Shown: positions 21,877-34,506 of the stretch, in pieces
How positions within the stretch are numbered: the stretch's first letter is position 1
How the letters are laid out: every line of letters begins with the position of its first letter
Source of the DNA: Fallopia convolvulus
Lineage: Eukaryota > Streptophyta > Magnoliopsida > Caryophyllales > Polygonaceae
Direction: 5' to 3'
NCBI GenBank assembly: GCA_964016875.1
Contig: OZ024730.1
Span: forward strand, 33,523,795 to 33,587,794
Length of the DNA: 64,000 nucleotides
Made by a program: the position numbers and the translations under genes
The notes under the pieces: generated by a model
Databases searched by the model: none
Told to the model about the DNA's origin: nothing
What the model saw: the letters and a program-made list of their open reading frames with translations, nothing else

Positions 21877-23900
21877 AATTTTAATAGGGCAAATGTTGAG
21901 AAACGCACATCAATAAATCAGAGTACTACCTCCCTCTGTTAATTAATTATTGTTGATGAATTTGGTGTAAATAAAGGATATGCAAATTCTTTAAACAACT
22001 TTTCAAATAACCATTTTTTTCTTTTATGTTAATTAATTAAGTAAAAAAGGCATGTTAAGTAAATTTATAGGCTTTCTTAATTTATTCGAAAAATTCTGAA
22101 ACTATAATAACTAATTGACGAATTGGATATAATTTAGTGATTAACAGCTGTCATGTAGATTATTTTTTCAGAAAATGACAACATTCACAAATAATTTAGT
22201 TGAAGAAAAACATCACAAAGTGTAAAGAAATGCTTTTCATGCGAAAAATTGTGCATCAATTTAATATAATAATAATGTCTAATTAACCAGGAATTGTCTT
22301 GCTACAAGGAAATTAAAAAAAATAAACAAAAATGTCATGTTCTTAACGAAATATTGACATTTTCAAGCTCATACATGTACAACTCATGAACCACAAGATG
22401 AATTAGTTTGACCAAAAAAAACCAAAAGATAAATTACGGACTTCAAAACACACTCCTTTTTCATTGAAAATAAACATATAGTTGAATAAATTAAATTATA
22501 AAAATCATCTTTGAGCTATTAAACTTTGAATTTTTTTGTCAAAACTTTTAAATTTAACCACTTTTTAAATTTTTTAATTTTAAAACACACTCCTTTTTAA
22601 TTAAGTATAGTTGAAGAAAAACTTTTAATTTTTTTAAGTAAAACACTTTTTATAATACAAACACAATGAAACATCCAAATTTAACCACCGTAAATCATTC
22701 TTTGGTGAAATTTTATCCCAATCGGACGAAATACCCTTTAAATTTATATTTTTTCTTTTTAAATATTTATTTATAAAATATATATAAATTATTAAATTAA
22801 TTATTTTAAAAATATAAGGTGATTTAGTAAAAAATTCATAATTTAATAGATGTTTCTTTTTATTAGATATAAAAACGAAATATTTTTATTTACATAAAAT
22901 TTTATTTATTCTTAACTAATTAAAAAATATACTTTCTATTATTGTATTTTTACTACATAAACAAAAAAATCTAATAAAAAATTTGACCATTCTTATTTAA
23001 GTGAAATAATATAAATTATTTACTTGAATTTGTTTTATAATTTTATTTTAATTACTACATAAAATAATTAAAATTTTTTACTTTTTAATTGGTTAAATTT
23101 TTTTTAATGTAAATTAAAACATTTCACTTAACAATTTTTATATGTTTAAAAAAAATCTATTAAATTTTTTTATATCTTCTAAAAATAAATTTTTTTAAAA
23201 ATAATTCAATAATTTAACTTTTTTTTATAAATGAATAATTTAAAAAGAATATAAATTTAAGGACATTTTGGTCCAATTAGAATAACATTTCACGTGAAAA
23301 TGACTTCACATGGTTGGATTTTAGTGTTTTTATTATGAAAAGTGTTTTTATTTAAAAAAAATTAAAATGTGTTTTTTTTAATAAAAATAGCCATATTTTA
23401 AAATATGGTTTTTAGAAGAAAAAAATCCTAAAATTTTAGTTGTAATTAAATTTCATATATTGGAAAATTCAAGAGATAAAACGCGTGACTACTTTGTCTA
23501 AATTAATACAATACCAAATCTTCTACTTGCTATCTTACCCACATCTTAACTCTCAACCCTCTCCTTCCATCGAAAAGCCAAAACAATTAAAAACAACAAA
23601 ATGAAGCGAAACCGAACACGTAATATTATCATAAGAATATGCTAGGGTAATATTGTCTAAAATCAGGAAGGAAGAAAGAAAATTTATGTACCAGTACGTC
23701 TAGCTTCAATCTGTTAAAAATCGTGTCATTAGCTCCATTATTTATTTGCTTAATCTAAATATTGGCCACAGTGTTGATTCTTATCGCAGAGTAGACCCAT
23801 TTAAAAAAATAAAATTTGTCCCCTTCATCTTCATTTTTATATAAAATTTTGAAAGTGCTTGCGATAGAATTGGTCATACGTGATGGCCTCCTCCCAACCA
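21877..23900. other. AT-rich intergenic sequence upstream of the extensin gene
   Basis: No coding region. 22440-23480 is made almost wholly of A/T runs with AAAATTTAAAAT-like simple sequence. The last few hundred bases presumably contain the extensin promoter. Confidence 0.6.
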
Positions 23901-23921
23901 CTATGTACTAGCATTGCTTGC

Positions 23922-23928
23922 TATAAAT
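23922..23928 (+). promoter_or_regulatory. TATA box of the extensin-like gene
   Basis: TATAAAT in the context TTGCTATAAATGCACATGC, 153 bp upstream of the chosen ATG. Transcription would start near 23950-23960, giving a leader of about 120 bp. Confidence 0.65.
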
Positions 23929-24074
23929 GCACATGCTCATTCGTGAACTCAGAACTCATCTAAACCAAAGCCACCGTTGCTACATTTTTTAGGGTGGTAC
24001 AAAAAAAAAGGGGAAGAGATCGAGTAACCGGCTAAGCTTGGTGGTTGAGAGTAGGCATCTCTTTTAGACGATCG

Positions 24075-27000
24075 ATGATGACAACGCGTGGCGGCTGTGG
24101 CCGCCAGTTGCCACATTGGCTGGTGGCCGGGCTAGCTTTGGTGGTTGTTGTTATGAGCGATGTGGTTACGGTCTCTGCTGATTCTTATGTCTACTCGTCT
24201 CCTCCGCCACCAACACCAGCATATGAGTACAAGTCTCCTCCTCCTCCCTCACCTTCACCACCACCACCATACGTATACTCTTCTCCACCACCACCTTCAC
24301 CATCACCTCCACCACCATACGTGTACTCGTCCCCACCACCACCATCAGCGTCCCCTCCACCGCCTTACATCTATATGTCTCCACCACCACCATCGCGTTC
24401 TCCCACCCCATCATACTACTACAAGTCACCTCCTCCACCAACACCGGCCTACGTCTACAAGTCCCCACCACCACCAACACCGGCCTACGCTTATAATTCC
24501 CCACCGCCACCAACACCGGCCTATATTTACAAGTCGCCACCGCTGCCAACCTACGTGTACAAGTCTCCTCCGTCACCAACGCCGACCTACATTTACAAGT
24601 CTCCTCCACCACCAACACCGGCCTACGTTTACAAGTCCCCACCTCCTCCACCAACACCGTCCTATGTGTACAAGTCCCCTCCTCCACCATCACCCGCCTA
24701 CATTTACAAGTCTCCACCGCCACCAACACCCGCTTATGTTTACAAGTCACCTCCACCGCCCACTCCAGCCTATGTTTACAAGTCTCCGCCTCCACCTGCA
24801 CCAATTCACTCTTCGCCACCGGCTCCCATTTACTACCTGCCACCACACCACCACCACCATTACAAAATTGTGAAGGTTGTTGGAAAGGTTTACTGCTTCA
24901 AATGCTACGATTGGGAGCACCCATCCAAATCTCACAACAAAAAACATCTTCAAGGTAATTAATTATTCATTAAGCAAACATTCTAAACCCTGCTTCTATG
25001 TTTTTTTTCTTCCAATTATGACAGCTTAAAATTATATTCGGGATTTTGCATTGATAGAAATCAATGTGTAAAAATGTAATAAATCTGATATAGTAGTGTA
25101 CATTATGGTTTTTCATGGGACCATATGGGGTTCGGAGAAATAAAAATCATAGAAATAACAATGTGTTTAGTAGCTAGACCATTTTAAGGAGATATATAGT
25201 TGTGTAAATAAACTTTTAAATTGACAAATCATTCGTAAATAGGAATTGAGATTCTCTATTACTTACTGTCACATGTATTTGTAATAGATCTATATTGACA
25301 AATGAATTTTTTTTATTCCAATTTTTTAGTCTAGATCGCAAGTTCATTCAATTCCGATTCTCTAGTCTAGATTTTAATGAAACCCAAGTCTCATGTTACC
25401 CATATTATATTAAAAAGCGCCCTATAAGTAACTTGACCAAGTGAATGACAATATTTAGATTAACATATGTGTGTGACCAAGTGAATGACAATATTTAGAT
25501 TAACATATAGCACACACTTTCGCTAGTTTAATGAAAGTAATCAACTTGACACCTGAATGATACACCCAAATGAAACTAATTAAGCAGCTTAAAGTGTCGC
25601 TAAATTCACGTACGTACTAGTCAACAATCATTAAACAATTAAACAACCCGAAAACCAAAAGGAAAAAGCGACAACAAATGGCAAACATTTTTCCTTCAGT
25701 ACATGTGTTGTGAATTGATTTTTCTAAATTTAGCCAAACATTGGAATGGCTCATACTTATCTTCGAGAAAAATAGAAGCATTGTTTTTCCTACATTTAGA
25801 CTAGGGGATTAGGTACGCCTATGAAAGAAGTCTAATTTTTTGGCTTTCAATTGTGGGGCAGGCGCTGTTGTTGAGGTGACATGCAAGGCCGGTGACAAGG
25901 AGGTGGTGGCCTATGGAACCACCAAAAACAATGGAAAATTCAGCACCATACTCGAGGGCTTTCACTATGGCAAATACGGAGCCGAGACTTGCAAGGCCAA
26001 GCTTCACATTCCACCAAAGAACTCACCTTGCAATATTGCGATAGACTTGAACATGGGCAAAACAGGAGCCGAGCTTGAATTGAAATCGGAGGATAAGTAC
26101 GTAGTTGTCCTAAAGGCTAAGCCATTCGCCTATGCTTCTAAGACCCCGTATAAGGAATGCATCGAGACTAAGCCTCACCCCCCTTACTACTACAAGTCTC
26201 CACCCTCGCCAACACCAACATACTACTTTAAGTCACCACCACCACCGGCACCTTACGCATACAAGTCTCCACCTTCACCAACACCCACTTACGTCTACAA
26301 CTCCCCACCTCCTCCAACTCCTACGTATGTATACAAGTCAACACCACCACCATCCCCAACATACCAATACAAGTCACCGCCACCACCAACACCAACTTAC
26401 TACTACAAATCACCACCACCACCATCCCCAAAATATTACTACAAGTCACCACCACCTCCTAGGCCTACCTATGTTTACAAGTCTCCACCACCTCCTACTC
26501 CAACCTATGTTCATAAATCTCCACCAAAACCTACATATGTCTACAAGTCACCTCCACCACCAACACCCACATATTACTACAAGTCACCACCTCCTCCAGC
26601 CCCTACTCACATGTACAAGTCACCACCACCACCTACACGAACCTATGTCTACAAGTCCCCGCCACCTCCAACACCGACCTATGTCTACAAGTCCCCGCCT
26701 CCTCCAGCACCAACCTATGTGTACAAGTCTTCACCACCACCAACATACGTCTACAAATCCCCACCTCCTCCAACCCCTACATATGTCTACAAGTCCCCAC
26801 CACCTCCGACACCAACCTATGTGTACAAGTCTCCACCACCAGCAACACCCACGTACATATACAAATCCCCACCTCCTCCAACCCCTACATATGTCTACAA
26901 GTCCCCACCACCTCCGACACCAACCTATGTGTACAAGTCTCCACCACCACCAACACCCACATACGTTTACAAATCTCCACCTCCTCCAACCCCTGCATAT

Positions 27001-27798
27001 GTCTACAAGTCCCCACCACCTCCAACACCAACCTATGTGTACAAGTCTCCACCACCACCACCACCTACATACGTCTACAAATCTCCACCGCCGCCAGCAC
27101 CCACATATATGTACAAGTCCCCACCACCTCCAACCCCTACTTACATATACAAGTCGCCCCCACCCCCAACTCCGGTTTACCAATACAAGTCTCCACCTCC
27201 TCCTACACCTACATATGTCTACAAGTCACCTCCACCACCTACACCAACCTACGTCTACAAGTCACCACCCCCTTACTACTACAAGTCCCCACCACCACCA
27301 TCTTCATCTCCCCCACCACCTTACTACTACAAGTCTCCACCTCCACCATCACCCTCTCCGCCACCCCCTTACTATTACCAATCACCTCCACCACCATCAC
27401 CATCACCGCCACCCCCATACTATTACCAGTCACCACCCCCACCTTCTCCGTCACCTCCACCACCCTACTATTACCAATCACCACCTCCACCTTCTCTTTC
27501 ACCACCACCACCATACTACTACCAATCTCCCCCACCACCTTCTCCCTCACCTCCACCTCCTTACATCTACAAGTCACCACCTCCACCATCACCGTCTTCC
27601 CCTCCTCCATACTACTACCAATCTCCTCCTCCACCTTCCCCTTCCCCCCCACCTCCTTACATATACAAGTCCCCACCTCCACCATCCCTATCTTCGCCTC
27701 CTCCATACTATTACCAATCTCCTCCACCACCGATGAAGTCACCGCCTCCTCCATCTTACATCTACGTATCTCCACCACCACCACCACCAATTTACTAA
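24075..27798 (+). CDS. Extensin-like protein with PAC/Ole e 1 domain between two Hyp-rich arms
   Basis: Two exons (24075-24954, 25862-27798) join in phase across a GT/AG intron to give 938 residues. Residues 1-35 are a signal peptide ending TVSA, so the product enters the secretory pathway. Residues ~36-258 are the first extensin arm (SPPPP, YVYKSPPPPTPA). Residues ~263-395 form a PAC/pollen Ole e 1 domain with six cysteines (274, 277, 301, 337, 350, 393); the intron falls inside it. Residues ~398-938 are a long second arm, first YVYKSPPPPTPT, then YYYQSPPPPSPSPPPP. SPPPP serves for Hyp-arabinosylation and the YXY tyrosines for oxidative cross-links in known extensins. Likely a structural or pectin-associated wall protein. 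No frame damage is seen. Repeat number may be affected by assembly. Confidence 0.93.
24955..25861 (+). other. Coding intron of the extensin-like gene
   Basis: Donor CAAG/GTAATT and acceptor GTGGGGCAG. 907 bp, AT-rich, phase 1, splitting one glycine codon. It contains a direct repeat of about 45 bp (GACCAAGTGAATGACAATAT at 25434 and 25478). Confidence 0.85.
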
Positions 27799-28260
27799 GT
27801 CAAACACCTCCAATCACTTTAGTACAGGTAAATTGTGAGTATTAGTAGCATGCTACATGAATGGTTTACGCAAGTAGATACAAATGCAACAAAATCTAAC
27901 ATTCTTTTTCTCTATGCTTGTAGGTTTCTTTTTCAATTATGGAATAAAGGAAGGCCTCAAAAGGACTAAATCTTACGGTCATGATACCTGCTCAACATCT
28001 CACAATAAGAGTTTGGAAGATGTACTCATGAGGGTTGGAAATTTTGAACCAAACCAGCTTGCTTTAGATTCAACTATAAACATTTTACACATCATAATTT
28101 TGGTGTCTTCAAGATTTGGCATCATCAATACAAGGAGCAAGCAAGAGAAGTGGATTTAAATACATGATCATAGTTGGTTTAGTCTTATAGTTCATTGTAT
28201 AAGTTCAAAATCTTTCATGGCCTTTTAATTGAATTGTTTGTTTGTACACATTATGATCGA
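27799..28260 (+). other. 3' UTR of the extensin-like gene with a small intron
   Basis: A 96 bp intron is likely at 27828-27923 (TAGTACAG/GTAAATTG ... ATGCTTGTAG/GTTTC). The ORF at 27884-28159 overlaps it and has no domain, so it is taken as UTR. AT-rich sequence near 28190-28260 is a plausible poly(A) region. Confidence 0.55.
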
Positions 28261-29850
28261 GTTGTTTGATTAAAGTATTTATTGAGTATTCGTTCATCGT
28301 AGTTCTTGTATGTTCGTACTAAATAAGCATACATCCTGATCTCGTTGATTTTTTGAGACCATCATCAATTTCCAAGACACACAAACTTTTAAATGAACAT
28401 GAGTCTTACATTTCTCTAGAATAATGAAGAATGAAGAAGGAGCATTCAAAGAAATTAAGAAACTGCTACGTAACATGTGCTCATATTCTTACATCAGTAG
28501 AAATTGAAGAACTCAATACCCACCCTTCAAGTAGGATGCATAAGTAAGCACTCACTTGGTCAAGTTAATTATATGATATTCTTACTAAGACCCATGCATG
28601 GTTAAGATGCATGCAATGCGAATGAAAGCACTCACCTTTTCTCGAGTGAAATGGTAGATGATTTCAAGGTGCCTTCTAACATTCCCAAGAATACGGTAAC
28701 CTTTTTCGAGCATTTCATCATGCCTCTTTGACTTGGTTGTGTCTCTTCCTAGCTAGTCTCGGTTGTAATCTTATACCTCTTGGTGGTTACCGGATTTTTA
28801 CCTTCTTTAAAAAATAAACAATGACTAGATTATCATTATTATTTTTGTGGGTCAATTTATGTTGTTTTTAAATTTATATTATTTTCTTATATTTATAAAA
28901 TAAGAATATTTGTAAAATAATTAGATATCATTTTTTAGAAATTAAATCAATTATTTATTTAGACGAAAATATTAAACAATTTGTATAAGACATAAAAATT
29001 CAACTTGTTTCTATAAAATAAAGTTTCATAGTGCATGAATATTGATGGCCGAACATTCATACAAAAGTTGTTGGGGATTTTATTATCACAACATTCGTTT
29101 TGATGCAAGAATTTATATCTTATGTTTCTATTAGTTATGATTTGATTTGAGATAGCGTGGAGTATGCTCTCAAATAAACTAAGTATGGAACTTTAGACAA
29201 ATCAAAATTGGATGTCCAAACTCATCGTTGCAAGCGACCCACAACTTGATGCTTGGCACACCTATAAGTATGCTACCTATGGTATCTTGGAGCTAGGCAC
29301 AGTCATGTCCCTTGCAAGCAACATTTGTCGACAGCCACACCGCTAGAGCGGTTCGGTGATTCATGGTGGTTGGGAGGTTATTTGGTGGTTACAAGATATT
29401 TGGTTGGAGGTGCTTAAGAGGTTACTCTATATATGCACTAGTGGCACACGAGTGGTTACCTTAAAACGGTCATGACTGATCGAATGCAAACCGACATCCC
29501 AAAATTCAGCCTAAAATACTCGACCCTTATCTATTTTGTGTATGCCTAAGCTTCTATAAAATGAGGTTTGATGGGCATTGGCTAGCAATTCGTTCAATCG
29601 GAAATTAAGGCCTAACTTAACTTAAAAAGCTTGCATATAATTTTGTAACCTAGCCTAAAGTAACAAAGGGACTGTTTCTTTTATCTCACTAGAGATTTTG
29701 TGGACACACTAGGCTAATAATTGGACATAATAATTTTGTAGGAAAATGAATACGTGACTCAAACGGGTATAAATACTTGTATAAATCACTTTTTACCATT
29801 ACATGAACCTTCATATAACACATTCTACAAAAGTATTTGTCCATGGCATT
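28261..29850. other. Intergenic sequence, possibly including a copia LTR remnant
   Basis: No gene. 29050-29760 precedes a copia gag relic. It contains GTTGTTGGGGATTTTATTAT near 29067 and TATAAAATGAGG near 29556, which could be LTR pieces, but no paired LTR was seen. Confidence 0.4.
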
Positions 29851-30414
29851 GGGGAAAGACACTCCATCCAAGTTCTCAAAATTGGAGAAGTTTGAAAGAA
29901 TTAACTTCTAAAGGTACCAAAAGAAGACGCACTTACTTATAACCAAACTTAAGGTTGCTATGTCTTGAGAACTCTCATTCCCGAAGTTAATGAGGGCGAG
30001 CCCTTAGAGGCATGGGAGAACAACTACTACATATATTGTAGAAATGTTCTCAATGATATATTTGATCCACTATTTGAAATTCATCTAAGGAGTTGTTGGA
30101 CTCCTTGGAATCAAAGTACATTGCTAAGGATGCTTCCAATGCAAAGTTTGTTTTTAGTAATTTCAACAACCACAAGGTAGGGCAGCGGATGACCCATTAA
30201 CTCGACCCCTCCTAATTGCTTTCCTTATAAAAAAATTGTACATAAGATGAAAAATGCAAGGCCCATGATCGAACAATGCAATGAAGTCCGTTAGATCTTA
30301 AGCCAATTCGTTCAACAAGATATGAAGATGGATGAGTCCATATTCGTGCCATGCATTATTGATAAATTGCTCCTTTTTTGAAAGACTTCAAGGACATTTT
30401 GAAGCATAAGAAAG

Positions 30415-31732
30415 TGATGTCCGCCTTTTTAGTCATGTTTTAAGGGTGTGTTTTTAGTGTGTTTGAGTCTTTTTCTTTAGTTTTGTATTTTATTTTGAGT
30501 CGTTTGGGTAGGTTTTCATATTTTCTTAAGATATGGAGTCTACATAAGCTTTGGTGGTGTTTTGTAGGTTTTTAGAAGCTATTTGGAGCACTTTTGAGGA
30601 AAAGAGCAAAACCGAAGATAAGCACTTAAGGAAAAGCTCAAGGAATGAAGTTCATAAAGTTATTGAAGATCAAGTTTGAGCTTTGAAAGAGATAGAGAAT
30701 TTTGTTACAAGAACATAGGAAAACGAATCGAGTCAAACGGAGTTGTAACGAATCTTCTACGCAAGTTTTACTCAAGGCTGTTTGAAGTGCTGAACAGGAT
30801 CGTTAACGAGACACACATGGTCGTTAACGAGGCACCCCGTGGTGCAGCGTGTCCGAGTCGGCGCGATATTAAAAGCTTTTATCTTGTTTCCTTTTATGTT
30901 ATTAGATAGATAGAAGGGATATATCTTATTAGAAGATTTATTTCCTTAGAGATAGATTTAAGATAGAATAGTTTCTCTATAAATACACTTGTCCCCTCTT
31001 TAGTTTTCTTATCATTCAAGTTAGAGGAAAGGGAGGAGTAGAGAGGAGAAGAGAAGAGGGGCGTGAGGAGAGATAGAGGACGAGTAGAGATAGCTTGGAG
31101 GACAAGTTTCGTTTGGATTCAAAGTTGTAAGCTTTCTCTTTTATTTAATATAGTTGTTTATTTTTAATTATTCTTTGTGAGTAGTCTCTCTCTCTAAGGT
31201 TGGCGTCAAACCCAACAATGGTTGTGCATGCTTGTTTATGATCATGTCTTGATTGTTTTTATTGCATGAATCTATTCTCTTGTTCTTAATCCTTGAAACG
31301 AAAGTTGAAGGAAATTTCTCATTCATAGTTAAAGCGAAAGCGGAAACCTTGAATCAGAGTAGTCAATTTAGGATTTTGAAGCGAAAGCGGATCTATCCTA
31401 GTTGAAGTAGAAGAGATTAGATAGTAAGTTTGTTGACTGAACGAAAGTTAGTTGATTTGCTTGCTTAAAGTTAAAGAAAGTTGACACCTTTATGTGATAA
31501 AAGCATGATCTATATGTTTCATTAGCGTTTGGCATGCATAATTGTTGTTGTGGTGACACCTTTATCTTAGATTTCCTTTTTACTTAATAAATTCCCAAGA
31601 TTTATTGATTACTTGCGCTCTAAGTAAGAAAAAAACTTAGTACTGACTTTCTCCCTGTGGACGAACCTGACTCCCCTGTACTCAGCGTGGTCTTGATATA
31701 AATTTATTTGTTGTCAAGAAACCCTCTCAACA
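30415..31732 (+). repeat. Athila-type solo LTR, plus orientation, TSD GAAAG
   Basis: It runs from TGATGTCCGC to CCCTCTCAACA and is flanked by perfect GAAAG duplications (30410-30414 and 31733-31737). Its 3' end (GTGGACGAACCTGACTCC ... CAGCGTGGTCTTGATATAAA) is the reverse complement of the starts of the LTRs at 35288, 51476, 52661 and 56582, so all five are one family. TATA-like ATAAATACACTTG at 30980. No internal region remains. Confidence 0.93.
30800..30830. promoter_or_regulatory. Paired TCGTTAACGA palindromes, 21 bp apart
   Basis: Perfect copies at 30800-30809 and 30821-30830, in the solo LTR upstream of its TATA-like box. Confidence 0.75.
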
Positions 31733-31849
31733 GAAAGAAGAATTGACATTCATTCAACTTAGACGCCACATCCTAATTGAAATTTTTTTGTGCATACAAG
31801 AGGCAGGGTGGTAAAGACAAGGAAGTGTGATGCATCCCAACTTAGATTG

Positions 31850-32091
31850 ATGCTCCATCTAGTCTAAGAAGTTCCCAAGAACCCGGAATGGTTCGATTCC
31901 AAGAGATGGCGTAGATTTAGAGTGGAAATTGGATGAACAATTCAACACACAATATCAGAGTACGAGCTGATTTTAATTATAGGATAAGTACTTGATCAAG
32001 ACCTGCATAAACCCACCAAGCCAAGAACAAGTATGGTTTTTCAAGCTTGAGATAAATGTACTCAAACCAGACTAATCCACCTCTCAATGTA
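31850..32091. other. Unassigned repeat-derived sequence left of the copia element
   Basis: It contains GATTGATGCTCC followed by GTCTAAGAAGTTCCCAAGA near 31849-31885; a near-copy lies at 38417 on the other side of the copia element. No coding signal. Confidence 0.45.
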
Positions 32092-32412
32092 TGTTGGATC
32101 GTAACCGGTTAGCTAGAGGTTGGGAACTGGCTGTTAAGCTATTCCCAAGGCAGCGGAAGAAATAATATCGCAAGTATTATCAAGACAGAAAGAACACAAT
32201 CCCTTATAGAGGAACCCCACTACAACCAACTAGTTGTATGGGTAAACCTCTACCTCTAGTTGGAGGATTTTGAATGAGCTACTTATATTATTGATTTGTT
32301 CCTTAGTTACAAACAACCAGATACAAACTTCTCTGTTCCTATGAGTTTTACCTAACTCTAGCAACACTAATGTATCTTCTCAACTGGATTCCTAAGCGAA
32401 CAACAACAACTA
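32092..32412 (-). repeat. Truncated 3' LTR of the copia element
   Basis: It matches the first ~320 bp of 37083-38139 (plus-strand reading), then breaks at GAACAACAACAACTAG and passes directly into integrase sequence. About 700 bp of LTR and the polypurine tract are missing, so the RT/RNase H deletion also took this part of the LTR. Confidence 0.88.
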
Positions 32413-32439
32413 GGTGAGAAGCATTTGCATCCAGGAATA

Positions 32440-33013
32440 TCCTCTTGTTGTGAACAAAGCATTTGCATCCAAAGGTCCTTAGGTGAGAAATGTTAGGCTT
32501 CCTTCCTTTGATGAGCTCGTAGGATGTCTTCTTGATCATTGGACGTGTCATGGCTCGATTTAGAATGTAAGTGGCAGTGGAAATAGCTTCGGCCCAGAAA
32601 TTTGCAGGAACTTTACTTTCCAACATCATGGCTCTTGCCATGTCTTCTAGAGTTTTGTTTTTCCTTTCTACCACGCCATTTTGTTGAGGAGTCCGAGGAG
32701 CTGAGAAATTGTGGGATACACCATTGTTGTCACAGTACCTTAGGAACTCTGAGTTTTTGAACTCAGTTCCGTGGTCAGATCTGAGTGACTTGAGCTTGAT
32801 TCCCATGCTCACTTCCGTCCTCTTGATTAGAGTCTCGAACTCTTTGAATGTATCTGATTTTGATCTCAAGAAAAGTACCCATGTAAATCTTGAAAAATCA
32901 TCAATTAGGACATACATGTACCTTTTTCCTCCGTAGCTTTCAGTGTCCATGGGACCACAGAGATCCATGTGTATTAGCTCCTGGTCTGCTTCCCACAAAC
33001 ACATGCTTCGCAC
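32440..33013 (-). pseudogene. Copia integrase
   Basis: The catalytic core is well kept: HMDLCGPM, IDDFSRFTWV, RSDHGTEFKN and NGVVERKNKTLEDMAR supply the D, D and E positions in family spacing. FWAEAISTATYILNR and LRTFGCKCF follow as in other copia integrases. After FVHN the frame runs into the deletion junction with the 3' LTR, so the C-terminal part, RT and RNase H are lost. Confidence 0.9.
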
Positions 33014-33537
33014 ATCTTGACTCCTTCGAGGTTGATTCGTGGGAGACCAATAACTAGATCTTGTAGATAAAGCTTCAGGATTTGATAGATACCTGCATGT
33101 CCTAGCCTTCGGTGCCAGATTTCCGTTTCATCGAGGGAACTCGCTAAGCACAATTTCCTTGGTGGCTCAAATTCTGTATCCACCACATAGATGTTGTTGG
33201 ATCTTCTTCCCTTCAAGATAATTTTGTTAGTCTTCTTGTTGATCACCAAACACTCTCTTGAATCAAAGGTGACGATGTTGTTCCCTTGATCACATATTTG
33301 AGAAACGCTCAGGAGATTGAATCCTAGGTCCTTCACCAAGTTGACGTCGTTGATCTTGATTGATTTGTTGAGTAGCACTTCCCTTGTTCCTATGATTTCC
33401 CCTTTATTTTTGTTGCCAAAGGACACGTGACCTCCTTCGGCCTTTGGGTGGAGTGAGGTGAGGTTGTCTTTGTTTCCAGTCATGTGGTTAGAGCATCCAC
33501 TGTAATTGACCCATGTAATGTTCCCCCTCACTCCCAC
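32974..33537 (-). pseudogene. Copia protease and GAG-pre-integrase region
   Basis: The protease block reads WVNYSGCSNHMTG where the family has a DSGCS active site, so Tyr replaces the catalytic Asp. NLLSVSQICDQG follows as expected. The pre-integrase zinc region has WHRRLGHAG and CEACVCGKQTRS. The frame shifts into integrase near 33000. Confidence 0.88.
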
Positions 33538-33750
33538 CTACAAGAAAAGTTAGTTTTTGAGGACCCAGGCAAGATGACTCTTGCTTGGTCCCTTGCAAGG
33601 GAAGACAGTCTCAAATAGCACATAATCAGCAATGTTAATGTCACGAGAGTACTTGTTATAGGCAAAGTTCCTATGGTTGTTTCTTTTTGTGGGAACTCTA
33701 GTGGACTTGTTGGCTTGTTGGTTCTGCCTGTGCCAGTACTCATGATTTTT

Positions 33751-34506
33751 CTAAGCTTGGGCCTTAGCTTTGGGACAGCTTTCCTTGTAGTGCCCATGAG
33801 CACCACAGTTCCAGCAGGTCTTATAGTATTCTCCTAGGTAGTACTTGGGATGGGGCCTTTGTATCCTGTTCCTATCCATAGTTTCTTTGTTGTTTACTCT
33901 AGACCCATTTCCCTTAGCTATTTGAACATACAGCTTATGTCCAGTATTCCCAGTGTAATAATCTACTTCTCCATTCACTCCTCTCTCCAGAACACGGATT
34001 TTCTCTTCTAAGTGTGCATTTTTCTGTTTTTCGCACTGAAGCTCTAGGGCCCTACATTCGTTTATCTCTTTTTCACTCAAAGGAGACTTTCCTTTTCTAG
34101 GGTTCTCTGACTCATACCCTATTCCGTGTCTGGTAGGGATAAACTTGGTTTGGGAACTAGAGGCTTCAGAGTTCCCTTTTGCTTTACTCAGGTTTTGTAG
34201 AAGGGTGTTCTCATCACTTTCTAGAGTCTTAAGCTCTTTCTCGAGATCTACTATGTGTGACAAATAAGACTGAAGTTTTTCAAGAAGGGGCACACAGTTG
34301 GGACATGGCTCAAGACCAACTAGTTCAGCATTGGTATGTTCCGATTTTTCCAATTTCTTTTGCAATTTAATGTTATCTTTGACAAGGCTTGAGAGAATTT
34401 TAAGCAACTCGGGTTTTTCATAATTATTCAAGGAAGCAAGAACGGATTCAGTAGTTACCTCACTGGGTTGTTCCCCAGTGGTGTCTCCTATGGCCATTGC
34501 GCACAT
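33751..34506 (-). pseudogene. Copia gag C-terminal region with coiled coil and zinc knuckle
   Basis: This open stretch of about 250 codons has long heptad-like segments (LQKKLEKSEH, LEKELKTLESDE, LEEKIRVLERG) and ends with the nucleocapsid knuckle CWNCGAHGHYKESC (CX2CX4HX4C). Gag packages the RNA. A second, damaged knuckle (CYKCYKKGHF) lies about 140 bp farther upstream in gag. A long coiled region around the knuckle is seen in some copia lineages; I do not assign one. Confidence 0.8.

Larger units (their letters stand above)
29860..31850 (+). pseudogene. Ty1/copia gag relic, split by a solo LTR
   Basis: Scattered frames match the copia gag (UBN2-type) region: KFSKLEKFERINF near 29871, EAWENNYYIY near 30006, KELLDSLESKYIAKDASN near 30093 and MIEQCNEVR near 30267. 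After the LTR (30415-31732), ELTFIQLRRH continues at about 31739. Stops and frameshifts are frequent. This relic is the oldest layer here, being the target of the solo LTR. Confidence 0.75.

Noticed and set aside
24166..24846. Long minus- and shifted-frame ORFs across the extensin exons
   Set aside because: They are shadows of the low-complexity CCACCA coding repeats in other frames; no domain, start context or splice support.
26160..27790. Direct-repeat array that could look CRISPR-like
   Set aside because: The repeats are in-frame proline-rich codons without unique spacers, in a plant gene.
24045..27798. Two separate extensin-like genes
   Set aside because: A GT/AG intron joins them in phase and restores one six-cysteine PAC domain; the second ORF has no signal peptide.
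27884..28159. 91-codon ORF after the extensin stop
   Set aside because: It spans a likely 3' UTR intron and has no recognisable domain.
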